Positions 47,276 to 59,156 of a DNA stretch of 64,000 bases are shown here, piece by piece. Origin of the DNA: Gnomoniopsis sp. IMI 355080 (taxonomy: Eukaryota > Ascomycota > Sordariomycetes > Diaporthales > Gnomoniaceae); NCBI GenBank assembly GCA_027946555.1, contig JAPEVC010000153.1, forward strand, positions 1-64,000. Reading direction: 5' to 3'. Each line of letters starts with the position of its first letter. Position 1 is the stretch's first letter. A program made the position numbers and the translations under genes. The notes beneath the pieces were generated by a model, which worked only from the letters and a program-made list of their open reading frames with translations, had not been told where the DNA came from and did no database searches.

Positions 47276-49752
47276 TTGAACTACGACGCATTTCTGTTTA
47301 TTTTTTGTTTCCGCACGAACGTCACGACAAACCAAGGAACATAAACTTATAGAAAACATCATTACGAACAGCCAGCATGCACAGTTCCAATAGACACATC
47401 GACATGGCTTCGACCAAATCGATTCGACTAGATTGGTTTTCGCCATACTACAAGTCTGATAGAGAGTATGGGGACCGCTGATTCAAGAATGCATGCGAGA
47501 GTTGCGAATGGCAGAAGAAACAGAGCCAGAATTTAGTGCAAGCACTACTGATAGACAGTATTTGGGAACGATATGATTGGCGCAGCTGAGACGCCCGCTA
47601 GCACGTTCTTTTGGTGTTAAGCCACAAACTCGAAGTAAAAACACGTGCCCTGGAGACCTGGCTAGGTCCAGAGCAGTATACAATGGAGTTGACTAAATGA
47701 TACCAATGGGGTTTATACTTTTCAATACTATCATGATGCGAAGTTTTACTTGATACTGTTTCCCAACTCTTGCTCGGTGACGTGCTCGCACTTCTCAATC
47801 GACCAGGTTTCCTGATGTACTACAACCTTGGCCCAGTTTCGCTTCACCCCGGACAGCATTCATGCTTGCCATGGTTGTCTTCCACTATGCGATCTACGAA
47901 TACCATGAGTGAGTCCATAACATGAAATGCATGTTTATATCCACATTTGGGGAAATCATCATGGACAGACGCGCAGCATCAAACACGCACACACAATATG
48001 ACGTCGTGGCTACCAGTCTTCACTACCAAATCCACCAACAAAAGCGGTTGCACATCATTTGGCAGAGCCAGAAAAGAAGTCATTGGCATGACAAGCCATG
48101 GATACCGTGAGGCAGGGGGACCTGTCACAGAACATGAGAGAGTCAAGTGACTCCAGTCACATGGACTTTCCTGGAGAGCGCGTTTGGAATCCAGTCTATA
48201 TTCCTTCCCCCCCCCCCCCACTTCCCTGAGATATAGCACATTCCAAAGACACAATCAATTCAACGCAACATTCGTTGAAGGAAATGGCTTTGCTACCAAA
48301 CTTGACACCAGAAAGACTTAGGGTTGATCTTGATAATGCCAAAACATAAGCTTTGTGATGCGAATACTTTCGGCGAAACCGGCTGTCTTCGCTTACGAGG
48401 CTCTCTTGAAGAAGATGATGGATCAATGCGAACTACGTTTGTTGAAGGTGAAATTGTGCAGTGATTATTTGCGGTGCGTATTTCCGGCGCCCAGGAAAAG
48501 GCATCTGCGTTGTCTCGGGTTCTCAAAGCCAAATCACGCTCCGAACGTGCATGTATTCGGTCACACCCATGATGTGACCGCCCGCTTTCCAGCGAGTGCA
48601 AGATTGTAGCAGCTGCATTTTGTCTGGGCTCCTAGCGATTACTCGCATTCCGTCCGCAAACAAAGGGCCGGGCAGCTGCACGTTGAAGAGAGGCTGTGCT
48701 TCAGCTTCTGAAAATAAGTGTAGCCTATTATTTTCAGTTTCGAGTTTAACGTTGGGGTCCATATTGAATATATAACAGAACGTTTTCTCGCTGATATTTA
48801 CAATTTGAAATCAATGAAACAAGTCTTTCTTTCTCGAAATCAATCTTGCACTGAGGCTTCGAATACCGGGTCCAAGGAACAAGCTTGCCACACTACCCAG
48901 ATTCCTAATCCGTAGATTGTGGTACACTACGGCAAACCTCTGCTCAACTCGACGCCATTAGCTCACATTGGGCTTCCACTGACAACGTTACGAACATGTT
49001 ATGCAAGTATCCGCTTCAAAGGTAGCTTGTCATGGTTGTCTTACACCCTGCTTGACTTGCAGGCCATCTTACTTCCTCTGACAACCGATGAGCACTGCAA
49101 CAACTCCCTATCAAGACCATGAATCTGCCCGCTCTAACGTCTATATTTGGAAGTAGAAAAAGGTCATTAGCAAGATCCAGGCGTCGGAAAACGCCACGCA
49201 GTGTGTCAAGTACAAGAAATTACGTCTGCCTCGTCGCCACTCGGACAAACCACGCCCGGCATGATAGATGGCGGACAATTGCGAACCACCTGCATTGCCT
49301 CCACTCTTCAGCAAGCCTTCGAAGCAGGCGTCCAACTTAGACCCACTCCATACCAGAATGGTTCGATGTATTAAGTCAGGTGGCGTCGACGAGAGGTGCT
49401 CGAGGGTGGCTCGAGGGTGCTCGAGGGTGCCCACGGTGCTAGGTCCTATTTTTGGAACGTGTCAATTGGACAACAGCAACTCCTTTCCAGATCGCAGGGA
49501 GATTCTCCCTGCCTCATCACGAGCAGGCGGGCGGAAATGAGTACTTACAGGGCTGCAGTCGAGTACGCAGTATTTGCAGCATATGAGCGAAGATCTGAGG
49601 GACAACATCGAGAGCCGGACGCTTTCTTATATAATGGGGCAATGCCAAAGTATTTGCACTGCCTCGATCAAGCAGTGCCTCTGATTCAGGATATCTTGAC
49701 TTTCTGAGTATACATTTGGGTTTCAACTCATCCACATGAACTGTCAGATATC
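47276..49752. other. Gene-poor region upstream of the first zinc-finger gene
   Basis: 2.5 kb. It holds a run of 13 C at 48207-48219 and a short tandem repeat at 49398-49429. A frame beginning MSTYRAAVEYAVFAAYE (ATG at 49537) could be a true upstream exon of the zinc-finger gene, but I cannot join it with confidence. Confidence 0.45.
49398..49429. repeat. Tandem repeat, 3 copies of gctcgagggtg
   Basis: Three near-contiguous 11 bp copies (neighbouring copies are adjacent or share one G) just upstream of the zinc-finger gene. Read directly. Confidence 0.85.
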
Positions 49753-51956
49753 ATGACTTTGTCAATACCCACTTGGACCAAGCATCGCCAACCAGAACAA
49801 AATCTTTCAGTGCATCCAGGTTCGGCGTATCTTGGGAGCAATGTCGAAATGAAGGCGTCTACTTGCTTGTAAGGCTGTTCACAATTTGATGAACACGTGA
49901 CTTAAGCTTACAAAAGACCAGGTTCAAGAAATACGATGTCACACGCGACTCCATCCGCTCTCGCACAGTGTTGGCATCAATCCTGCCTCTTATTGACTCT
50001 CATGGCCAAAGCTTGGCCTTGCCGTTCGAAGAAGATTCGCCGTTCAGCAAGTCTCCCGGTGATGGAAAACTCAATTTGAGGGAATGCCCGATGCAGAGGT
50101 GTCTGCAACGGTTCCCAACGCCTTTGGATCTAATCAAGCACCTGGTTGTGTGCGAAGAGGCACCCAGGGGGAGTGTTCAATGCGAGCAATGCGACCATTC
50201 GCACGCCATGACGCGATTGATGAGTCCCACGCAGCTATTCAGAAAGATGATGAGGAAACGTGGTCAGACAAACACGCCGGGCAGCTCGGCTTTGTCTCAG
50301 GGAGAAAACAAAACTGCCTGGGAGGACAACAGAGCCCACAAGTTTGACTCCATCAGCGACCCCTTCATACCACCCACGGAGCTGCCAGATAGCCGCACAC
50401 AGCCAACAATGAACTACTATGAGAATCTCGAACTGGACAGCAAGATATTCTTCGAGATGAGCGGCCACGGAGATTTCGAATACACTCCAGAGCTGGCAGT
50501 TACATTCACACAGCCTCTGGAACAGAGCCAACAGGTAAACTCAAACTCAAATGGGTTTTCGAAGTTGGCAGCGACAGATTCAGTAGCAAAGTTGGACATT
50601 TCTTCTCATGCCAACTTCGTACCAAGTCCAGTCACTTCCTCAACAGCATCAAGTCGAAAACTAAGCCGCGGATGGAGCGGCGTATCACAGGCATCCACAC
50701 TCCTTAACAAGTCGCCAGTAGGATATTGGCGGCCCTCAGAATCGCTGGACTACAAACTGCTGCAACCGACCTACAACAGCTACCCGCTTGCCACTGCCTC
50801 ATCTCTCGAATCCAAATTCACCGCGGAGAGAGGGCCTTGGCTTTCTGACGCGGCGGCTCTGACACTGTCCCCCGAGGAGGTGATGCCTACCATAGACACT
50901 CAAGCGTCGTGGCTCTCTGCTCACCAGTCTTATGCGCAACAAGGCATCATGCAACCTGTGTATACCAATGTCATGGTGCAGACTCCTCGGCGTGTAGCGG
51001 AGAACATCCACCACGATGAAGGGTTTCACCAAGCTCCATCGTCGCCATCCTCCTCTTCCGTAGATAGGCAACACTGGCCAATAACATCCGTTATTCCAGA
51101 CAATGTGGTATCATCGACCATTGCCGGTATATATGAGCCGTTGCAGTTCTCCAATCAATCATTCGGTGGCGTTGACAAGATGATTTACAAACTCGACAAT
51201 TCCACGTCTGCTGTGGATAGCTCAATTGCCGTGGTCAAATCCAGCTCCAGCAAGACATGGGATATTGGCCCTTCCATCCCAAGGTCTCGAAATTTAACGA
51301 GGCAAAACGCTTTACGGGCAGCAACAAGAGCAACACCTGCCTGCCAAAAGTCACAGCTCGAAGTCGTTGCAAATATCAATGACGGCGCCCTTCGATGTCC
51401 AAATCGCAATTGCAATTACCGGCCGACTGGTAAGCGCAAGAATTTTCGGTCTCACCTGAAAAGACATATGACAGGACACATGTCTCGGAGACGACAATGT
51501 CCATTTCCTAGCTGCGAGAGGACTTTTCCCATTGATCGCATGGACAACCTCACTACTCACTACAGAAGTATGCATGACAAAGACTGGAGCCCTGAGGGCC
51601 ACCGAAGTAAAAGAACATCAGATACAACAAGTTCTAGAACCTTGACCATTGGATGGCATGAGAACGAAAGTTCTCTTGGTGAGCCTTGGGTTATTAATCA
51701 CGATTCTGGTGCGCTTGAAGATCAGACGAACGAGACGGGTCTTCACGGCAAAGGCGCAGGCTCGTATGAGAATTTGCTGAATGGGATTTCAGGTGATAAG
51801 GATTACGAGATGATAAATAACCACACGAGAGACTCATCTGATAATGCAGTGATGGAGTGGTCGCGGAATGAGATGGAGAACGCAGGCGGCGCCTACTACT
51901 CCAAATTACAACAGCGGGTTGCAGCATACGAAGATCAAATAAGTAGACCAGCATGA
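49753..51956 (+). CDS. C2H2 zinc-finger protein, first of a tandem paralogue pair
   Basis: Proposed exons 49753..49868 (116 nt) and 49922..51956, 53 bp phase-2 intron, 716 residues. Exon 2 is certain; exon 1 is inferred. After the splice the protein reads FKKYDVTRDSIRSRTVLASI, then a Cys/His cluster (CPMQRCLQRFPTPLDLIKHL, CEQCD) that looks like a degenerate finger. A long Ser/Thr/Asn-rich, probably disordered middle follows. Near the C-terminus are two C2H2 fingers: CPNRNCNYRPTGKRKNF... ending HLKRHMTGH, and CPFPSCERTFPIDRMDNLTTH. A Glu/Asn-rich tail closes it. It is likely a nuclear DNA-binding regulator; its target is unknown. The next gene has the same domain order and exon layout but low identity. 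Confidence 0.75.
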
Positions 51957-53413
51957 GACTGCAAGCTAATAAATATTTTGTTCGACACACCATCACTCAA
52001 ATTACTTAGTTCACATTCTTAGATTTGGTCAACCGGGATGCCATTGCTTTTGCTGCTGCTTTCGAGCTACTTGCAATTCCACAAAAAATCAGGTAATTCT
52101 GGTGATCGGTCCTTGGTCGTGTCCGAGGTCGTCTTCCACATACTATATATGTCCACAACCTTTGGCCCCGTCTTGAATTCAGGTCCTTGATACACATTTC
52201 ATACCGTCTTGGTATATGTCAATGAAATTACAGCTGCTTGAAGGCTATGGTTCTGTCCTAGCACAATCATGGCCTGGCCTCTATCCGAATCGAATCTATT
52301 TTGAGCTAGTGTTTGTATATCTACACAAAAAACACCGTTGGCAGGTAGATCAATGCAGGTAAGATACGTTGGAACATTCTAAGCCACTGTAAATATTTCA
52401 ATTGGGACGAAAAGCTCAGCTCAGGAGCTAATTTGGGTAGCTGACTCTGGGGGCGCTTCTATATTGTTTCCTGGTCGGTGAATATATATGTGTACGAGGT
52501 TTCCAAATATCTCGACTGTTGATCAAACTCTCAAATAATCTAGATCACAACTCAAAGAAGCTACCTGTTTATCGGATAATAGACACATCTTTTTGGCAAC
52601 GACAGCATCGAGTCATCGGAATCCGTTCTGGGTATAAGTTCTATCCAGCGTGCGTTCACACTGATTTGTCACAGGTAGTCGCGCCAGAAGGGTCACGTTG
52701 CTCCATATTCTAGAAGAGGCAAGCCAAAGCGAGCTTGATGCGCAAGAGAGATGCAAGATACATTTCGTATTACCGAGACAACTTTGGATAGGGTCGGGGC
52801 TGCCGAAGAACAAGGCTCCCTACTGTATTGCTAATTCTACCAAGGACTCCTCCGTTAGGTCAGATCGGTCTTGCATAGGCAGGGTGCTAGGGCGTCCAGA
52901 GGGCTTGCATAGGTACCATAATCAGTATGCCTCGCTGTCTTTGGAAGAGGGGTCGGATCTGCATTGGCCAACGGGCAGATATCACCCTGCAGAGCGGCAG
53001 GAAGACACAGCAGGCTCCCTCAAACACGGCCTGCTACTATTCACAATCGACAACCTTCAACCGCATGATTTCCTACAGCAAATCTCTCGTTACACCCTTC
53101 ATCTTCAAGGAATAATGACATTTTGAAAATGGGCCACAAGGCTGCCAACACCCCTGCAGACGCATGGGAAAGCACATGACACCTGAGGCTCCCTTCGACA
53201 CAAGGGCGACAGCGTTACTAAACGCAGGAAAAGCTGCGTCCGGCTCATCAGTGTGCCCAATTGAACTATAACAGAGATGACTTTCCGTGATCTTGTAAGG
53301 CCTCTGACATTCACGGACCATACAGTCGGGTACTGTCTTCACGGCTGCACCGATTCGACGAGACTGGACTTCAATCTTCTTCATCATTGTAGGGTGTCAT
53401 TGATCAAAACAGC
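51957..53413. other. Intergenic region between the zinc-finger paralogues
   Basis: 1.46 kb. The open frame at 52698-53126 (+) lacks an ATG start and domains. No clear repeat from the tandem duplication remains that I can see. Confidence 0.45.
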
Positions 53414-55362
53414 ATGGACGACTTTCCACCGAGTTCGGGAAAAGTTCCCGGAGATCTCGCACTCGTCTGTCCATCTCAAGCATTCACGGGGTTGGGGAAC
53501 AGTTCCGAGCCTGATGCCTCCTCTGATCCGTATGAGCTGCCCTGAACATCTTCTTCGGGGGAACATACTTGCTGATATTCATTAGTCTCTCAAGAGATCC
53601 GGTCACTCAGAGTTCAACAGCAGCTAGAAGGTTGCTGGCGTCCATTCTGCCTCTCTTGCGGCGTCACGAAACGCATCTGCGCGTTCCACTCAACCAGACA
53701 CAGCAATGTGTGATGCCGTGTGATTGCAAGGTCAACTTCCAATCCACATGGGAAATTATTGAACACTTGCTTCATGAATGCACTGAGACTTCTAAAAAAG
53801 ATGTCTACTGCCACGAATGCAAGGCATGGTACCGCGGACCTACCTCGCGGACTTTGAGGAAGACTGTGTCCCTTTTGCGACGCCTTTCTGGCGCAAAGAA
53901 ACATGGGCGCAATTCCAGCGTCGACTCCCAAACTTCACACAAGCGACATAAAATAAGTAGCAGCGATGATGCCAGTTACTTGAATCCACTGTTTTCGGCG
54001 TGCCCGCACTCGGACACGCATGAACTCAGTACGGAGTCCTCGGCAATCCCCGAACTACCAGCAGCCTTTGAGTCAAAGGCAACGGCAGAGCTCGCTTGCA
54101 CATCTCCAGAGGAATTCATAGACGGATCGCAACTGGCGCGTGGACCTTCGACCCCAGTTGTTTCGCTCTCGTACGATAGCTCGCCAACATCGTCGGTAAC
54201 GTCTTCCCAAGCCTCTCAACCGATGTGCACTATATGGTCAAACTCGTTGTATGGACAATCCAGTTACTCGAGTTTGTTCGATGGATCACCCATTTCAACC
54301 GCTCCTACGTCTACAACTTCCCCATTCCCGCTGTTTGACCTCACCACAACATCTGGGCCGTTCGAATTGGCAAATTATTCTCAGAACGATTGCCCATCGC
54401 ACGGTGACCAAACTTCCTGGTTGTTGACTGGTGAAGAAACATTGCCATTTGGCCAGGATACGAACAATATAACGGGCCTCCACTCTCCTGCACATACGTT
54501 CGACAGCGGTAGAGCGCCTGAGACGATTGCCGGTCTCGTGGTCCCATATTGTCCTCAGGACTATGATTGGCCTCTGCCTAACGACCATCATCACCTTCCC
54601 ATCAGGACCCATACTTCTCCAAATGAGTGTCTATTTGGGGGGTTTCGAAGTAGCATCGGCTCACCTGATCGCGTGCGAAGATTCCTCGGCTCAAATTCCA
54701 CACAGCTTACGCCGTGCTCGGGGACCACATCCGAGAAAGAGGATTCGGGCACAGCTAAAGACCATTCGAGGTTGTCATTGAATACTTCCCTAGGTTCTCT
54801 CTCAAGAAGGAATGCAGTCCGGGATGGAAAGTCCGGCGTCGCTGCTGGCAGCACGTTGTCCGATACGACAACAAACGAGAACGACCGATGTACATTTCCC
54901 GGTTGCGGATACCAGCCAAGCGGTATCAGGAATCGAAGTGGGCGTCTAAAGAGGCACCGCATGATACATGAGAACCTGGAGAAGATTCCATGTCCCCAAT
55001 CAGGCTGCAATACAAGATTTGCTGCGGGCCGCAATGATAACCTTCGTGCTCACTTGATCAATCGTCATCATTTGAGCCCATCAGAAGTGACGGCAAATTT
55101 GGCCTCGGAAAACACCTCTGTAGCATCTGGAGACTCCCATATGCGGCCTCGCCGAGGAGAGCTCCCGCCAGTCGACACCAATACTTTGCGTCATGAGTGT
55201 GACGACTCTAACATCTGGCGCGACATGGGCACTGGAGCTTTGTCAGCGTCAGGCACGTCTGGAGATGCAACAGAACAGGAAAGTGATATTCTAGAAATGG
55301 CGGGGGAGTGTTGTCGTCCATCAGATATTGGGCCTACAGGCTGGAATGGGCCGGACTGGTAA
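53414..55362 (+). CDS. C2H2 zinc-finger protein, second of a tandem paralogue pair
   Basis: Proposed exons 53414..53529 (116 nt) and 53586..55362, 56 bp phase-2 intron (donor GTATGA, acceptor CATTAG), 630 residues. Exon 2 begins LSRDPVTQSSTAARRLLASI, which aligns position by position with the same place in the upstream gene. The N-terminal cluster (MPCDCKVNFQSTWEIIEHLL, HEC, then YCHEC) matches its counterpart. The middle is Ser/Thr-rich with KRHK, a possible nuclear signal. Two C-terminal fingers start CTFPGCGYQPSG (with RLKRHRMIH) and CPQSGCNTRFAAGRNDNLRAH. The acidic tail is short. Identity to the neighbour is high only around these landmarks, so the duplication is old or evolution is fast. 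Exon 1 remains the least certain part. Confidence 0.75.
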
Positions 55363-56647
55363 TTTTCAGGTCACTACAGATGGAAAGGCAACGGGCGGTG
55401 TTTCTGAATCTGACGAATCTCCTAACATTCTTGCTCCTTCTCTGTGTTTGGCGGTCTCTTATCGAATCCCCCAGTCAGTCAGGGCTTTCCAGCCGATCTG
55501 ATTATAAGCAACATCTTGATCGAATTCCTTGACAACTTGCAAGATCCCACCTAAACTGCCACCGTAGAGTCATACGACTTATAGTATATGACTACTCTAC
55601 GTGTACATCAGGCCGTATTGTGAACTCCATCTCCTGACTGCTTTCCAGGAAGAAAACTGCAAAATCTTCTGATGCCCAAGTGCGACACTGCGACACTGTG
55701 GGTAGGTGACAAGTAGTCATTGATTGTCAATATTCCCTAGGGACATGACGATTCACGGCGAGAAACGCTTCCAGACAAGCAACTTGCGCTCTTCTCCCCA
55801 AGAGAGTCGTAAAGATTCGCTGGAAAGCCTTCAACGCTCCTAGGTACAAGATACTGGGATGCCAGATCTTGACTATCTGCCCCCAGGCTCCAGGCAATTT
55901 GGGAGGTGTATGCAATAGGAACTTTTGCTACGTGCCAAGCCATTTAGAGCCGCAACTGTCCTCTCGATCAAAGGGCAGGCTACTTCGCACATCGGAGCAG
56001 CTGTCTGTATTCCAAGAGTAGTATGACTGAACGAATATGAGGGACGTGACACAGGTGCCAAGCACAACGGGTCGAGGGATCACATGGGCATTGTCCTGGT
56101 AATCACCCTACATGATGAGTCTGTACTCCAGGCGAATATGTGTAGTAGGGAGTTATCTCAGACCTAGTGGCACCCTGACCCAAGGAAGAGAGTCGCAGGG
56201 AGACAGTCCTAAGCACATCTCGAGATGCCTGTCGCCTATCTGGACCCAGAGAGCCAATGATGCGAAGCCTGATAATGGGAAAAGGTCTCAACAGGATCCA
56301 AGATGGTTGCCACCATGCTGTGGGGTATTCACCCTTCTTCCGTGAGGGTGAGGCAATGTGCGATGCGGGCGTCAGTAGCAAAATTGTTTCCCTAAGGGAC
56401 ATCTAGACAGCTGGGCACCCCCGATATCTCGATCCAAGTAGGGAGTTCTAGGGAGTCTGATAGACTTTGAGGGAGAAAGAACTACAATCATGGAATACTT
56501 AAACATCAGGATGTCGCTGGGAAATGAAGTAGCGAAGCTTCTTACCGAGCTCACAAATGCACTCACCTGCAGTCTCTGTGTGCCCTACCTAAATCCTGCA
56601 AGACAACCCAGCACCTCAAGAGCAACATACCAGCAGAAGGAGCCAGA
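55363..56647. other. Intergenic region
   Basis: 1.3 kb without a supported gene. A small duplication gcgacact occurs twice at 55682-55697. No domain in the frames at 56103-56402 (-). Confidence 0.5.
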
Positions 56648-57032
56648 ATGAGTTCTAATTCCGCTTCCAGCAACAAGTATGTATACGGTCCACTATGAGT
56701 TGGATATCATTCATCATCCCATGGATGGTAACATGGCTCGAAAACAAATTTACTAACTGCGATGATATCGGATTAGTGCACCTCTTGGTGACCAAGATTA
56801 TAATCCAAGCTTGACACAAAGCAATGTCCAACGTTTGCCCTCGAATCTCTCTTCCAGCATGGATAATTACCTACATCAGTCTTCTACCTACGAGAGGCGA
56901 AGCCTTGGTTATGCAACGCAGCCTCGGGATATGTCTCGACACCTGAACAACTTGGAAACCCAAATCAATGGCTCCTCATCGTCATCCCAGAATCCCGGAC
57001 GGAGCACTGCAGGGAATGACTACAAGGGTTAA
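56648..57032 (+). CDS. Short orphan protein, Ser/Asn-rich
   Basis: Exons 56648..56676 and 56777..57032, 100 bp intron with GTATGT donor, TACTAAC branch-like sequence and GATTAG acceptor; 94 residues. The product starts MSSNSASSNNAPLGDQDYNP and is polar throughout, rich in Ser, Asn and Gln, with no signal peptide, membrane segment or known domain (NLSSSMDNYLHQSS, YATQPRDMSRHLNN). The canonical intron and an open frame right up to a clean stop favour a real gene. It lies just downstream of the zinc-finger pair on the same strand. It could also be one end of a longer unrecognised gene. Disordered, nuclear or secreted by another route: nothing here decides. Confidence 0.5.
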
Positions 57033-57845
57033 AGTATTCTCCTCAAAGAAGAAGGGGAAGGGGAGGAGAGGGCAAGATATCTAATGTAATAGGAGGTGTT
57101 GTCTGGCCGCTGGATAATAGGGTGCGCAAGTAGGAGGCGCACTGCGTTTGATGTTGTTCGATTTCTTGGGGTGATGCCGCTCGCTGGACGTGCGGGTTTT
57201 CCTTTTAATGTTTTTGTTCGAAGGTTTTATTTCTCGTTGTGACTTTGTGGGTATCGGTGAGCCCATGGTTCAGGTAATATTGTCCATCCTTCATGGACGA
57301 CGAGTTGGTTTTGGATGATTTTGACTACTTTAGTGATCGAGTACGAGTACAGTACATTTAAAGTTCTCGGACAAGCTTTAGAGGGAACGGTGCGGGCCGA
57401 CTGCTCCCTTGTGTCGTAGGGGTTGACCGCGTATGTGCCTATGTAGAAATTATACGAGTATCCGAGTACGTACACAGGAGTTCGGAAAGACTGGCAAACT
57501 AGTCAGGAGTCAGTGACATGTCTAGGCTCGTGTGGACGAACCGAGGAAATACCGGACAATGGGCCTAAACGTCGGAGGACCGAGGATCTGTGCTGTCAGG
57601 CCTTGTCGGTTCTTATGCCGCGCATTTTGGTCAGCACCGGGGTAGGGACCCTGTAGATCTAACAAATGGGTGGTGTTTGGTATACCTGGAGCTGCGTGAG
57701 AGACACGGTTCGAGATCAGCAGGGTCTAAAATCGAAAAAAAGGTTAAGGCTACTTTTGACTACCGATGGTGGGATCGATACAACTATGGTACCATGGTCC
57801 ACTCCATGGTATGTACGCAGTATATTCACAGTAGTGACTCTACGC

Positions 57846-57902
57846 CTACTATGGTATTTACTGCGTGTGTACTTAGGTAGGCATAGGCATGTACCATAGT
57901 AG
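57846..57902. repeat. Inverted repeat, 11 bp arms
   Basis: ctactatggta (57846-57856) and taccatagtag (57892-57902) are perfect reverse complements with a 35 bp loop that itself contains acttaggtaggc. Part of the palindrome-rich stretch. Confidence 0.9.
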
Positions 57903-58103
57903 CAGAGTACCTAGGTAGGTACGCCGGTGACTGCAGTGTGGGCCCGTCCACCCTGTCCCGAGGTCTACAACCGATAGATGACATCATTGTGATGGATTGA
58001 AATCGGTCGAGCGTTTGTGAAGTTCCTCTGTTTGGCACTTGTCGAGTCAGGCCTGATCAATAGCTTCGACTCGCGTTCTGTCTCGTCAAGCCCACTGGTG
58101 GCA

Positions 58104-58125
58104 CCTACCTACTATGGTAGGTAGG
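58104..58125. repeat. Hairpin, 9 bp arms, 4 nt loop
   Basis: cctacctac (58104-58112), loop tatg, gtaggtagg (58117-58125). Perfect arms and a minimal loop make a stable hairpin in either strand. Confidence 0.9.
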
Positions 58126-59156
58126 CATATAGTAAAGTTTCCAGATCAAGTTATAACTGCGCTGAAAGTCAAGAATGAGTTGGGTCAGAGCATGATGTGA
58201 CATCTCATCTTTTCTCTTCATTCTTCTCCTTTTTGTTTCCTTGTGATTCTTTCTTTCTTTTATTTTTGGCTCTACAGCCCTTCCAGAATATTCTCGCCAT
58301 AGCAATTAAGTTTAGAGCCGAAACATTACCAGCCATGGAATCGGTAGTACCTAAGTTAGTACGTACAGTGCGGGCTCTAGGAGAGCAGCAGGAGCTTCGG
58401 GCCACTGAAGTGTCAAGTACTGGGCTACCTGGCTAGTACCTACCCAGGCAAGCAAAGTCTACCTGGCGGCCTGGGTACCTGCCTGGAACAGTGGGACCCT
58501 TGCTGGCCTTGTTCTCTCTTAGTGGTCCGGCTGTCTGCCATCATTGTCAGAAGAGTCAGATCACATCTGCAGAACCACTTGTCGTCGGAATCGCGCTCTG
58601 TCGTGCCCGCTCACTGTACACGCCTGCAACCTGCACGCCCGCAATCTTCACCTCGATTTTTTTCTTCAGCCTCAACCCTCTCCATTCCTGCTTTTCAACG
58701 CGCATCGCTCGCCGTCCCACCCACACAACCTGGTTTCCTCCGCGCCACGACAATCCTTGCCGGCTCCATCCCATCACTGCCCTGCCTTCTTATCAGATGG
58801 TGCGACGTGTGCAAACACCACCACCTCTATTTCCTTTTCGCGGCGTGGGTGAGGAGCCAGACAGGCCGCCTGACGACGACACCACACTCCCTCTGAGGAG
58901 CGCATCGCCCCTATCGATCGGAAAGACATCCTCCCCAGCCAGCTTATTAGTGTAAAGCAGCGTTTGCGCGCGCCAGCCCTCCGTCTATACCTAAGCCTGA
59001 GCAAGTGGGACTGGCCCAACCATACGTCGGTGGTCTGACAACTTTCACACTCCTTTAAGTCGCGCATCGACTCGTCGCGACACGACGCCCGCCGTCACTA
59101 CGTCTCGACCATTCCATTCTCTGGGTACGAGCCATCCCTTCAACATCCACGCCGCC

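Larger units (their letters stand above)
57033..59156. promoter_or_regulatory. Palindrome-rich intergenic region and Prp24 promoter
   Basis: 2.1 kb without a supported gene. 57770-58490 is packed with TACCATGGTA/TACCTAGGTA-like palindromes. 58600-59140 is C-rich and A/C-rich, probably the promoter and leader of the next gene; the frame at 58491-58955 there has no domain. Confidence 0.5.

Noticed and set aside
46292..47446. 384-codon open frame on the minus strand opposite the HAD hydrolase
   Set aside because: The plus strand carries all HAD motifs; the antisense frame is a product of GC-rich third positions.
49537..49707. Possible upstream exon MSTYRAAVEYAVFAAYE
   Set aside because: Attractive start, but no donor/acceptor pair joins it in frame convincingly to the zinc-finger gene and no counterpart is seen before the second paralogue.
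52698..53126. 142-codon frame between the zinc-finger genes
   Set aside because: No ATG at its start, no domain, and no matching part in either paralogue; left as unexplained intergenic DNA.
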